From the NCBI GenBank assembly GCA_003478935.1, contig QUFP01000054.1, positions 1-17,735 of the forward strand: a stretch of 17,735 nucleotides of DNA. The letters run 5' to 3'. The DNA is from Firmicutes bacterium AF25-13AC (GTDB lineage: Bacteria; Bacillota; Clostridia; Lachnospirales; Lachnospiraceae). The translations under genes were made by a program, and so were the position numbers. The notes under the pieces were generated by a model, which saw only the letters and a program-made list of their open reading frames with translations, ran no database searches and was not told the origin of the DNA. This document shows, piece by piece, positions 1 to 7,762 of this stretch; the stretch's first letter is position 1, and each line of letters starts with the position of its first letter.

Positions 1-16
1 GAAAGAAAACGTAGAT

Positions 17-76
17 AAATATTTAAAATTAGTTGATTTGCTATCGAAATATTTAAAATTAGTTGATTTGCTATCG
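17..76. repeat. Perfect 30-bp tandem direct repeat (two copies)
   Basis: Bases 17-46 and 47-76 are identical and abut with no spacer. The unit starts AAATATTTAAAATTAG and ends TTTGCTATCG. Thirty base pairs is close to three helical turns, so two protein sites here would face the same side of the DNA. It ends 67 bp upstream of the TATAAT box before the ABC transporter operon, so it may be an activator site or simply a recent tandem duplication. The rest of the 188-base leader is A-rich and holds no gene. Confidence 0.9.
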
Positions 77-143
77 TAGGTAAAGAAAAAATAAAAAAGA
101 AAAGCAAAAAAAATCTTCTCTATTCAGGAAAAAAAAAAGAGGC

Positions 144-149
144 TATAAT
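144..149 (+). promoter_or_regulatory. Candidate -10 box (TATAAT) for the sugar ABC operon
   Basis: A consensus TATAAT lies 39 bases upstream of the permease start. The hexamer 17 bp further upstream (TATTCA, 121-126) is a poor -35 match, which would fit an activator-dependent promoter. The surrounding DNA is very A-rich, so a chance match is possible. Confidence 0.45.
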
Positions 150-188
150 AAAAGAAAAAAGAGAAATTAAAAAATAAGGGAGGAAAAA

Positions 189-1142
189 ATGACACGTTCA
201 GAGAGTTGGAAAAAGAAGTTTGTGAAATTTAGGCGTCAGAAGGAACTTCAGTTTTTTGCATTAGCTGGAGTTGCATATTTGATTATATTTTCTATTATTC
301 CAATGTTTGGAATCATTCTTGCTTTCAAATCTTATAAGATTACAGCAGGAATATCGGGAATTTTTACTAGCGAATGGGTCGGATTGAAGTATTTCAAAGA
401 ATTCTTTTCAGATTATCGATTCTGGGAATTGTTGAGAAACACGATTGTTTTGAGTTCATTAAAAATGATTTTTGCATTTCCAGTACCGATTATTTTAGCA
501 ATTCTTATTTCTGAATGTAGAAATGAGAAATTTAAGCGTGTGATTCAAACTGCAAGCTATTTGCCTAATTTTGTATCGTGGGTTCTTGTTTATGGAATCA
601 GCACAGCGCTTTTGTCACAGGGAAAAGGTGCTATTAATCAATTGTTAGTACATATGGGAATTATTGATAGTGGGATTCCATTTTTAACAGATCCGAATAT
701 GTTCTGGGGAACATCAGTGGTACTATCTATTTGGAAAAGTTCGGGATGGTGGGCGATTATCTTTTTGGCAGCGATATCGGGCATTGACAAAACACTTTAT
801 GAAGCAGCAAGTATTGATGGAGCAGGGCGATTAAAAAGAATATGGCATATTACACTTCCAGGAATTAAGGGATCCATTATAACAGTGTTAATCTTATCAA
901 TAGGGAGCTTTCTTGGAGGAGGAATGGTAGGTTCCAATTTTGAACAGTCATTTTTGATGGGAAATACTGTAAATAATGCTAAGTCCGAAATTATTCAAAC
1001 ATATGCGTTTAAAATGGGAATGGCGCAGGGGCGTTTTTCCTATGCAACAGCTGTGGATCTAGTTCAATCAATGACTTCTATTGTTTTAATTCTCATCAGC
1101 AATACAATAGTAAAGAAAATAACGGGAGATGGACTGTTCTAA
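189..1142 (+). CDS. Sugar ABC transporter permease, LplB type
   Basis: Inner subunit of a binding-protein-dependent importer for oligosaccharides. The 317-residue protein has about six membrane segments, the first near residues 23-46. The EAA loop that contacts the ATPase is at about 204-226, reading YEAASIDGAG and ending in TLPGI. This is the LplB/YtcP branch of carbohydrate permeases, often annotated as aldouronate or polysaccharide permeases. The start ATG follows a GGGAGG site with good spacing. It is the first gene of a three-gene operon with a second permease and a solute-binding protein. No ATPase is encoded here, and transporters of this class usually borrow a shared MsmX-type ATPase. 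The family is secure. The substrate is not; xylo- or arabino-oligosaccharides are only a guess from the distant glycosidases. Confidence 0.93.
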   Translation: MTRSESWKKKFVKFRRQKELQFFALAGVAYLIIFSIIPMFGIILAFKSYKITAGISGIFTSEWVGLKYFKEFFSDYRFWELLRNTIVLSSLKMIFAFPVPIILAILISECRNEKFKRVIQTASYLPNFVSWVLVYGISTALLSQGKGAINQLLVHMGIIDSGIPFLTDPNMFWGTSVVLSIWKSSGWWAIIFLAAISGIDKTLYEAASIDGAGRLKRIWHITLPGIKGSIITVLILSIGSFLGGGMVGSNFEQSFLMGNTVNNAKSEIIQTYAFKMGMAQGRFSYATAVDLVQSMTSIVLILISNTIVKKITGDGLF

Positions 1143-1158
1143 TAGGAGGACAAGGCAT

Positions 1159-2043
1159 ATGAAGAAAAAATTAACAGAGGACAAAATTGTAGATATTGTC
1201 GTGTATTTTTTATTGACAATCATAGGAATCATAACAGTGTATCCGTTTTATTATACTATTATTTGTTCATTAAATGATGGAATGGATTTGATGAAAGGCG
1301 GTGTTTATCTATTTCCAAGAAAATTTACATTGGCAAATTATCAGCTGTTTTTAAGTGATGCAGACTGGACACATGCATTTAGTGTATCGGCTGCAAAGAC
1401 CATTATAGGAACTCTATTATGTGTAGCCTTTACAAGTATGTTTAGTTATGCATTATCTAGAAAAAATTTGATGTTTAAAAATGTTTACCGTTTTTTGGTG
1501 GTTTTTACGATGTATTTTTCAGGTGGATTGATACCATATTATATTCTTCTGAAAGAATTACATTTACTAAATACATTCTTCGTGTATATCATTCCAGGAA
1601 TGATAAATGGATTTTTTGTTATGACAGGAATTAATTTTTTTAGCTCTATTCCAGAATCAATATTGGAATCAGCGAGAATGGATGGTGCGTCAGAACTTCG
1701 CGTCTTGTCAAAAATAGTTCTTCCAGTATCAAAACCGTTTCTTGCAACGTTGGCACTTTTTAGTGCAGTAGGACAGTGGAACAGTTGGTTGGATTCAGCT
1801 TATTATGTACGTGATAATAATTTAAGAACATTATCTTATAAGATGATGACAACGATCAATCAGACATTAGCAACTACTGCAAACACAGATGCAGCAGGGC
1901 AGATGTCGCAGGCAAATACAGCAACTACATTTACAGTTCAGGCAACTGCTATGGTGGTTTCAATGCTTCCAATCATGTGTGTATATCCATTTTTGCAGAA
2001 ATATTTTGTGCAAGGAATGATGATTGGTGCGGTAAAGGAATAA
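1159..2043 (+). CDS. Sugar ABC transporter permease, LplC/AraQ type
   Basis: Second membrane subunit of the importer, 294 residues with about six membrane segments (first near 11-36). The EAA loop is at about 165-193, with ESARMDGAS and VLPVSKP. The C-terminus KYFVQGMMIGAVKE is the usual ending of LplC-type permeases. I chose the ATG at 1159 because AGGAGG at 1145-1150 precedes it at proper spacing. An in-frame ATG at 1129 would overlap the upstream gene and has no ribosome site. It lies 16 bases after the first permease and 27 before the binding protein, so it is certainly co-transcribed. It should form a heterodimer with the upstream permease. Confidence 0.93.
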   Translation: MKKKLTEDKIVDIVVYFLLTIIGIITVYPFYYTIICSLNDGMDLMKGGVYLFPRKFTLANYQLFLSDADWTHAFSVSAAKTIIGTLLCVAFTSMFSYALSRKNLMFKNVYRFLVVFTMYFSGGLIPYYILLKELHLLNTFFVYIIPGMINGFFVMTGINFFSSIPESILESARMDGASELRVLSKIVLPVSKPFLATLALFSAVGQWNSWLDSAYYVRDNNLRTLSYKMMTTINQTLATTANTDAAGQMSQANTATTFTVQATAMVVSMLPIMCVYPFLQKYFVQGMMIGAVKE

Positions 2044-2070
2044 AACCTAAAATAAAAGGAGGACAAAGAA

Positions 2071-3591
2071 ATGAAGAGAAAGATGACAGCATTAGCAATG
2101 ACAGCAGTGATGGCGGTACCGCTTGCAGGACAAGTGACGGTGAAAGCAGAAGAAACGCCAAAATTAACAATTTTTGTGGATGAAACGTGGTGGCCATATG
2201 AAAAATGGGAAGGTGCGGTTCCAGAAGAGTTTGCCTCAAGAGTAGGTGCAGATATTGAGGTGATTCGTGCAGCTGATGGCAATCAATTGGCATTAATGGT
2301 ATCAGGTGGAGATATGCCAGATATTATTTGTTCAAATCGTTACCAGTATTTGGCTGATGAATCAGTTTGCTATCCATTGGATGAGTTAATTGACGAGTAT
2401 CCTCAGTATACATTTGAGCCAGATGAAACATATCGTTTTGTAAATACGGCAGTTGATGGCCATTTTTATACAATAGGTTGTGGTTTTTCACCAGATTATG
2501 AGTATGCAAAATGGGATAAGATTTTGGTAGAAGGACCAGGATTCATGTATAGACAGGACATTGCGGATGAGTTGGAATTAAAGTTTGAAACACTTGATGA
2601 CTTGGACAATGCATTTGCAGCAGTCAAAGAAGCGTATCCAGATATGACAACATGTGCTTTTAATTGCGCTCATAAATTTAATTGGTTGCTTCAACAGATG
2701 GGATTGGCAGGAAGTGGATATGTAGAAGCAGACGATGGAACACTTCAGTGGTGGTTAGAGCAGGATGGACTACTGGACTACTATAAGAAAGTAAATGAGT
2801 GGTATAGAAATGGATATATTTCAGCAGAAAATTTTGCATATCAGTCTGAAGATGAGACCAAAGAGGTGTGTGTAGGCGGAAAAGCATTTGCAAATTTTGG
2901 CTATGATAATCATGCTGATAATTATAATACTGCAATTGCTACAAATGGAGATGATTTTACATTTAGTTTGGTAACTAATGAATTGAGTGATGATTGTAAG
3001 CAGTTCAATACTGGATGTGGTGGTCGTGGATTGTATATTACAAAATCTTGTAAGAATGTGGAAGCTGCATATAAAACCTTGGCATATGCGTACAGTGATG
3101 AAGGAATGAAACTCCTGATGTGGGGAATTGAAGGCGAGGACTATACATTAGATGGGGATGGATATCCTGTTTTCAACTATGATTTTCAGGGAGATAATAG
3201 CGTGCTGCAACCAAGAGGATTAAAATATTGGGGATGGATGGTACACAATAACATCGTTACGAGTATTGCAGAGGCAAATTCAGACTCTCAGACAGCAGAG
3301 GATAGGAAAAATTTGAGTTCACATACAGTTGTAAATCCAGTCATTGGAATGATTCGTTTTGAAACAGATTCAGATGAAGCAAATATTCAGGCAAAATTAA
3401 ATGAAATGTGTTCGAATCAGCAAACAAATATTTTTATGGCCGACTCAGAAGAAGCGTGTGAAGCTGCATTTAATGAGATGTTAGATGTAGCAAAGCAGAT
3501 TGGTATGGAAAAGTTGGATGAGTATGGAAATGCTTCTTATCCAGAATTAAAGGCAGAGTACGAAAAGGTAACAGAATCCGTGGCAAAATAA
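2071..3591 (+). CDS. Secreted sugar-binding protein of the ABC importer (LplA-like)
   Basis: Extracellular solute-binding protein, 506 residues, of the large LplA-like family-1 type. An N-terminal signal peptide is clear: charged MKRK, then a hydrophobic stretch to about residue 20. The mature part shows VSGGDMPDII near residue 75, typical of sugar-binding proteins, and many aromatic residues suited to sugar stacking. The expected lipobox cysteine is missing: the position reads PLAGQ, and the likely processing site is signal peptidase I after VKA at residues 24-26. It may thus be released or held by contact with the permeases rather than lipid-anchored. AAAAGGAGGA precedes the start. It is the last gene of the operon, followed by a hairpin terminator at 3701-3742. 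Confidence 0.92.
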   Translation: MKRKMTALAMTAVMAVPLAGQVTVKAEETPKLTIFVDETWWPYEKWEGAVPEEFASRVGADIEVIRAADGNQLALMVSGGDMPDIICSNRYQYLADESVCYPLDELIDEYPQYTFEPDETYRFVNTAVDGHFYTIGCGFSPDYEYAKWDKILVEGPGFMYRQDIADELELKFETLDDLDNAFAAVKEAYPDMTTCAFNCAHKFNWLLQQMGLAGSGYVEADDGTLQWWLEQDGLLDYYKKVNEWYRNGYISAENFAYQSEDETKEVCVGGKAFANFGYDNHADNYNTAIATNGDDFTFSLVTNELSDDCKQFNTGCGGRGLYITKSCKNVEAAYKTLAYAYSDEGMKLLMWGIEGEDYTLDGDGYPVFNYDFQGDNSVLQPRGLKYWGWMVHNNIVTSIAEANSDSQTAEDRKNLSSHTVVNPVIGMIRFETDSDEANIQAKLNEMCSNQQTNIFMADSEEACEAAFNEMLDVAKQIGMEKLDEYGNASYPELKAEYEKVTESVAK

Positions 3592-3623
3592 GGGAATAGA
3601 ATAAGTTAAAAAGTAAGCTAAAA

Positions 3624-3743
3624 GGACGGTGTCTCAGTTACTGTCCCTGCGGCTTGGAAGTAAAAAAGAACATTTGGATTTGGAAATCAAATTAATTTTA
3701 AAGCGTCAGGAAAATTGTATTAAAACAATTTCTCTGACGCTTC
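3624..3743. repeat. Dispersed repeat, copy 1 (full length)
   Basis: About 120 bp, matching 15571-15690 nearly base for base apart from a 3-bp indel and scattered changes. It has two parts. The first is an imperfect palindrome, GGACGGT with ACTGTCC, around a 9-base loop at 3624-3646. The second is a long hairpin at 3701-3742. Between them is a conserved AT-rich linker. A frame is open through most of the element in both full copies, but it has no start codon or ribosome site, so I treat it as non-coding. The short palindrome resembles REP-type elements of Firmicutes, by memory only. Confidence 0.85.
3701..3742 (+). terminator. Hairpin terminator after the ABC operon
   Basis: The left arm AAGCGTCAGGAAAATTGT and the right arm ACAATTTCTCTGACGCTT pair over 18 positions, with two central mismatches and a 6-base loop. 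The downstream T tract is weak (CTTCCTTT). The stem is long enough to terminate or to protect a 3' end. The same hairpin follows the GH120-like gene. Confidence 0.7.
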
Positions 3744-3847
3744 TTCCTTTGTTGATATAGAAATTACTTATTGCAGACAAAGCATAAACAAAGCGTAAAA
3801 ATGTTAGAGAAACTGACAGTCAGGAATAAGCCGAGGAGGAAAACACA

Positions 3848-4189
3848 ATGAGTGAATGCTGCAGTTTTGCACTAGAGGAAGCAAAGAAGGAAGAATATAC
3901 TGTATATACAGATGAGCTTGCAAAAGAGGTTGGAGTTGATCCAAGACCAAATGAAACATTAGTAGAGATTGATGAGTTTAACGACTGGCTGTTTCCACAC
4001 ATCAACAACAGTCACTATCGCATGGCATTTTGTCAGTCACTGGAGGCATATGATGAAGCTTATGAAGATTTTTATGAATCACTTGACAAATTGGATAAAT
4101 GTCTGGAAACAAACCGATTTTTATTCGGAGATTACATTACCGACAGCGATGTACGAGCATACGTCACACTGGCTCGCTCACTTCCATAG
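3848..4189 (+). pseudogene. Truncated glutathione S-transferase C-terminal-domain protein
   Basis: The 113-residue product matches, from about residue 43 on, the helical C-terminal domain of glutathionyl-hydroquinone-reductase-like GSTs (YqjG type). Recognisable pieces are DEFNDWLFPHINNSHYRMAF, then EAYEDFYESLDKLD, RFLFGDYITDSDVRAYVTLAR. In the family this is followed by RFD and about 50 or more further residues. Here the match stops at LAR and a stop comes three codons later. No plus-strand frame downstream restores the family sequence, so this looks like a 3' replacement or deletion rather than a simple frameshift. The thioredoxin-like glutathione-binding half is also absent, although Firmicutes have stand-alone C-terminal-domain versions. 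The start is intact with GAGGAGGA at 3833-3840. A small palindrome, CTGACAGTCAG, lies at 3813-3823 upstream. Confidence 0.65.
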
Positions 4190-4365
4190 ATGCCCCAGTC
4201 TGGATGATCGGAGTGCTGTTTATTATAGAGTCGTTCAGCATAGTTGTAGTCTGCAATCTTTAATATGTCAGCACTTTTTCTTCAACATATAAGTTTTATT
4301 AAGCCTGTTGGCATTTTGGTGAAGTATATGATATATTTTTGTTAGCAGCAGGAAAGGAGAAGACA

Positions 4366-5319
4366 ATGAAAAGTTTTAATTGGTTCAACGATTTAAGCTC
4401 AATTTTAACTCAGGATTTAGCAACTGCAGCAGTTGAGGAAACGGAGCCTGAAAGTATGGAATTTCTGGCAAATGAGCTTGGCGATAAGGTGGAAAAGCTA
4501 AGCCAGATTTCATGGAAAGAAATGTTTGAGAGGTATGTGCCGGTTGTATGTGACTATTTGCTTCGCATTGCATTAGTATTAGTGATCTTTTTTGGCGGCA
4601 GAAAGCTGATTAAAAAGATAGTAAGCTTATGCGATCAGGCATTAAAACGTCATGGCATGGAGGTGACTGTACGCCGCTTCTTTTGCAACGTGATCAATGC
4701 ACTTGGTTATATTTGCATGTTAGGCATATTGTTGCAGACGGTAGGACTGACGGCAACATCGCTGACTGCACTTGTAGCATCTGCTGGTGTTGCAGTTGGT
4801 CTTGCGCTTCAGGGAAGCCTTTCTAACTTTGCAGGAGGCGTGTTGATTTTACTGATGAAGCCGTTTGTCATTGGTGACTACATTGTGCAGGGAAATACAG
4901 AAGGCACAGTAAAGGAAATCGGTCTGGTATATACAGAATTAATTACAGCAGATAATCGTCTTATTGTGATTCCAAATGGTACGCTGATAGACAGCAGTAT
5001 TGTCAATGTAACAGCAACGGGAAAGAGGCGTCTTGAGTTATCTGTGGGAATCGGATATAAGTCTGATTTAAAAAAAGCAAAGGAAGTACTGATCCGTCTA
5101 GGAGAAAATGATCCTGCAAGAGATCTAGAAAATCCTGTCAATGTATTTGTGTCAGAGCTTGCCGAAAGCTCCGTAAATTTAGGACTTCATGTGTGGGTTT
5201 CATCATCAGAATATTGGAATGCAAAGTGGCGCCTAACAGAAAATATTAAGATGGCATTTGATGAGGAAGGAATTGAAATACCGTTTAAGCAGGTTGAGAT
5301 TTCCGTAACGAAAATGTAA
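4366..5319 (+). CDS. mscS: Small-conductance mechanosensitive channel, MscS family
   Basis: Membrane channel that opens under tension to release solutes on osmotic down-shift. The 317-residue protein has three membrane segments at about 58-77, 110-130 and 133-165. The pore helix reads VGLALQGSLSNFAGGVL, almost identical to the TM3 signature of E. coli MscS. It is followed by the beta domain with the PNG motif near 203-205 and a C-terminal alpha/beta domain. The acidic N-terminal region of about 50 residues lies before TM1. I chose the ATG at 4366 because AAAGGAGA lies just upstream at 4353-4360; a TTG at 4339 in frame is less likely. It appears monocistronic, since the next gene has its own promoter at 5335. 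The 149 bases before it hold the remains of the GST region. Confidence 0.93.
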   Translation: MKSFNWFNDLSSILTQDLATAAVEETEPESMEFLANELGDKVEKLSQISWKEMFERYVPVVCDYLLRIALVLVIFFGGRKLIKKIVSLCDQALKRHGMEVTVRRFFCNVINALGYICMLGILLQTVGLTATSLTALVASAGVAVGLALQGSLSNFAGGVLILLMKPFVIGDYIVQGNTEGTVKEIGLVYTELITADNRLIVIPNGTLIDSSIVNVTATGKRRLELSVGIGYKSDLKKAKEVLIRLGENDPARDLENPVNVFVSELAESSVNLGLHVWVSSSEYWNAKWRLTENIKMAFDEEGIEIPFKQVEISVTKM

Positions 5320-5334
5320 TAAAGTGAAAAAAAC

Positions 5335-5384
5335 TTGACAGCAGCCATATACCATGATAATCTATACATAGATATACGAGGTAT
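5335..5384 (+). promoter_or_regulatory. Promoter and candidate PadR operator
   Basis: A consensus -35 TTGACA is at 5335-5340. Seventeen bases on is TAATCT (5358-5363), preceded by TG as an extended -10; GATAAT at 5356-5361 is an alternative. Two palindromes overlap or follow the -10: ATCTAT-AC-ATAGAT at 5360-5373 and ATAC-GAG-GTAT at 5374-5384. Their place over the start region is right for repression, and the PadR regulator follows directly, so autoregulation is likely. Confidence 0.7.
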
Positions 5385-5420
5385 TGGCTGCGAAGTTTAT
5401 TCAAGAAGGAAAGGAGTATT

Positions 5421-5756
5421 ATGAGCGTTAATAAAGAATTGGTAAAGGGAAGCACATCTATGTTAGTACTTGGTGTGCTTGAGGAGAAGGAAATGTATGG
5501 CTATCAGATCATTAAAGAATTGGAGCAGCGTTCTGAAACAGTTTTTTCCCTGAAAGAAGGAACACTTTATCCGATTCTTCATGTGCTGGAGCAGGATGGC
5601 TTTCTGGAAGCATATTGGGAGGATACGAGCTCAGCGAGAAAACGCCGCTTCTATAGGATTACAAAAAAGGGGAGAAAAGAGTTGGACAGACAAAAAGAGG
5701 AATGGAAGGAATATGCAGGAGCAGTAGGAAAGGTGCTGCAGCTGCAAAATGCGTAA
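5421..5756 (+). CDS. PadR-family transcriptional regulator
   Basis: Small winged-helix repressor of 111 residues, a typical length for short PadR proteins. It reads GSTSMLVLGVLEEKEMYGYQIIKELEQRS, then FSLKEGTLYPILHVLEQDGFLEAYWE, and the wing RKRRFYRITKKG near residues 75-86. These are the standard PadR landmarks, with the YP dyad of the recognition region near residue 50. A short C-terminal helix would serve for dimer formation. GGAAAGGAG precedes the ATG. The gene is followed after 74 bases by a HAAS-domain membrane protein. PadR next to such a membrane protein is a frequent pair in Clostridia, where PadR represses both. The effector is unknown. Confidence 0.92.
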   Translation: MSVNKELVKGSTSMLVLGVLEEKEMYGYQIIKELEQRSETVFSLKEGTLYPILHVLEQDGFLEAYWEDTSSARKRRFYRITKKGRKELDRQKEEWKEYAGAVGKVLQLQNA

Positions 5757-5830
5757 TATGCGAAAAAGTGGCATAGCGCTTTGCTGAATATTTCTGATTT
5801 AAAGTATATGAGGAAAGGGAAGGTGATTTT

Positions 5831-6502
5831 ATGAGTGATATGGGGATGAATGGTGCTAATCAGACAGATAATGGACATATAGAAAAGATGAATGCCTTTC
5901 TTGACCGGGTAACAGAGGAAATTGTTGGTTTGAGAGAAAAAAAGATGGTTCGTGAGGAGATGGAAGATCACATTGAGGACGAGGCATTTGAGCTCATGGA
6001 CGAGGGAATGAATGAGAGCGCAGCTTATGTAGAGGCAGTGAGCCGCATGGGTGATGCAAATGAGCTTGCGCATGAACTTATGCTTGCGCATCCATACGAT
6101 TCCAACAATGGTTTTAATAAGATGCTTACCGTCCTTTGGATTGGAATTTTCTTAATCTGGCTGCCAGATGTCAATAACATGCGGCCAGATGTGATCAGTT
6201 GGATAGGAACATATATTATGATATTTTCCTTATATCGCATGAGAACAATCAGCAAGTCATTTCGCAAGGCGTTTTATGCATCATATGGATTGGGCTTACT
6301 GATGCCGATTACTGTCTTGGCACAGACACAGCCGTATACGATTTTGCAGACTGGATTACGTATAGGAAACATGATTGCTTTTGGAATTGTTCTTATGATG
6401 ATGGCAAATTATTTAGATGCAGCAGTAGAAACAGAATTAAATAAAGACGATGGCAGTATTGCTGGGTGCTTAAGGTCTATATTTGCGCAGAGACCCTTCT
6501 GA
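5831..6502 (+). CDS. HAAS-domain membrane protein, N-terminal part (probable frameshift)
   Basis: 223 residues. The N-terminal part (about 20-85) is a soluble helical domain of the kind found with PadR regulators (HAAS, also called permease prefix domain or DUF1700-like), with FLDRVTEEIV, then EEMEDHIEDEAFELMDEGM, and RMGDANELAHEL. Four membrane segments follow at about 97-113, 121-137, 148-165 and 174-192. The frame ends with the non-membrane tail CLRSIFAQRPF, while the -1 frame continues with further membrane segments. Adding one G to GGG at 6464-6466 would give an unbroken protein of about 615 residues. The start is supported by GGGAAGGTGA just upstream. It is probably co-transcribed with padR. 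The function is unknown; related proteins act in membrane-stress or antimicrobial response. Confidence 0.75.
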   Translation: MSDMGMNGANQTDNGHIEKMNAFLDRVTEEIVGLREKKMVREEMEDHIEDEAFELMDEGMNESAAYVEAVSRMGDANELAHELMLAHPYDSNNGFNKMLTVLWIGIFLIWLPDVNNMRPDVISWIGTYIMIFSLYRMRTISKSFRKAFYASYGLGLLMPITVLAQTQPYTILQTGLRIGNMIAFGIVLMMMANYLDAAVETELNKDDGSIAGCLRSIFAQRPF

Positions 6503-7677
6503 TATTGATTCTTAACGCGATTCATGGATTTCCAAAGGAAAGTGTCAATATAAATGTAAATGGTACGTGGGGCTTTCTTATTATAATTGGAGTGATTGCA
6601 CTTAAAATTTGTGATATTTTGTTTATTATCAAAACATGGAAGATCAAGCGTATTTTGCAGGAGGAATCTTATGCCGGAATCGAGCCATTTTCATGGAAAA
6701 AAATTGGGGGTTATTTAATTCCACTCGTGGGCATGACACTTTTGCCTGCGATTGTCAGTATAGTAATTTCCATCTGGCCAGTACATGGCAAATATATGAT
6801 GAATTTGCCAGAAAAAGAATTTTCACAGCTTTCAAATGAGGAGGCGAAGGAGCAACTTTTATCCATACTTCCAGAAGATGAGAAGACAGAGCTAGAATCA
6901 TACGACATTTTTTATTTTGACAGACGAGGAGAAGGAAACTGGGAAATAAGCGAAGGAAATCCAAAGATGTGGCTGCTTCGCGGCAAACGTGTGGTGCCGG
7001 ATATTGCAAGGGGACAGCAGGAACGCGTAGCTACATTTACCGTTTGGGAAAATCCAAAGGTTGGCTTTAAGGCGGCCAGTGGATTTTGGATTGCCGGACG
7101 ATATGATATGGGCGATGATATAAAAAAAACTTGCCATCAATCATTTTTCGCCTATGAAAAAGATGGAATGTTGTATGAATTTGAGCCAAGCCGCGTGTGG
7201 GAGATGTCACAAAAAACCATTGCCGAATATGCATTAAACCATGGTGCAGACCGTGTATACTGTTATCAGGCGCTGACGGTGTGCTATCTAGTTGACTACA
7301 ATGTTCAGGTTGGCTATGAGGCGGCAATTCAGCATTCACCGATTCGCATTCCGTATGATGATTTTGTTGTAAAAGAGGATAGCAGAAGCGGCGGATATGC
7401 GCTGACTGGAATAGTTACACCGAACAACCAAATTAGCCTGTTAGACTATGGAACTGTGAGAACCCAATCGAATTTAGTGTGGGAAAAAATCGGTGGAATC
7501 GCTCATTTTGCTGGAGGGGAAGGACCCGAGCGCCATAGTTTTTATCAGTATAATTCGTATGGTGATTGGTTTGAGGATTTGTATCAAAACGGTGAGTGGG
7601 ATACATATGATGATGACAATTGGCCGGATGTCAGTGAATCAAGTGCCCAGTGGCAGGATTATGAGACGGGAGTGTAA
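6466..7677 (+). CDS. Membrane protein, C-terminal part of the frameshifted HAAS protein
   Basis: This frame opens at a stop at 6442 and could start at GTG 6466, but no ribosome site precedes it and it overlaps the previous frame by 37 bases. It is best read as the rest of the upstream gene in the -1 frame. It has three membrane segments at about 7-20, 35-55 and 83-104. A large soluble domain of about 300 residues follows, rich in aromatic and acidic residues, with an acidic tail that includes DTYDDDNWPD. I do not recognise the soluble domain. It most likely lies outside the cell, but the topology is not certain. Translational coupling from the upstream frame is a possible alternative. A weak hairpin follows at 7698-7725. 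Confidence 0.6.
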   Translation: MLKVYICAETLLILILNAIHGFPKESVNINVNGTWGFLIIIGVIALKICDILFIIKTWKIKRILQEESYAGIEPFSWKKIGGYLIPLVGMTLLPAIVSIVISIWPVHGKYMMNLPEKEFSQLSNEEAKEQLLSILPEDEKTELESYDIFYFDRRGEGNWEISEGNPKMWLLRGKRVVPDIARGQQERVATFTVWENPKVGFKAASGFWIAGRYDMGDDIKKTCHQSFFAYEKDGMLYEFEPSRVWEMSQKTIAEYALNHGADRVYCYQALTVCYLVDYNVQVGYEAAIQHSPIRIPYDDFVVKEDSRSGGYALTGIVTPNNQISLLDYGTVRTQSNLVWEKIGGIAHFAGGEGPERHSFYQYNSYGDWFEDLYQNGEWDTYDDDNWPDVSESSAQWQDYETGV

Positions 7678-7697
7678 CCTATATATAATATGATGCT

Positions 7698-7725
7698 GGA
7701 GCCAGAGAATGTTGTCTCTGACTCC
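7698..7725. terminator. Hairpin between convergent membrane-protein gene and pdxT
   Basis: The arms GGAGCCAGAGA and TCTCTGACTCC pair over 11 positions with one mismatch around a 6-base loop. The plus-strand trailer TTATTGGTTT is only moderately T-rich, and the minus-strand trailer has no T run. It lies between two convergent genes, so it may serve both, more likely the plus strand. Confidence 0.5.
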
Positions 7726-7762
7726 TTATTGGTTTATAACAGGCACTTGAAAGTTCGTGACT

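Noticed and set aside
3969..4292. 107-codon frame overlapping the GST remnant
   Set aside because: Shadow frame: the composition is unlike a protein and no ribosome site is present. It does not continue the GST family sequence either.
4308..4336. Possible mscS promoter: TTGGCA and ATATAT, 17-bp spacer
   Set aside because: The -10 match is weak and the region is AT-rich, so it is not supported well enough to list as a feature.
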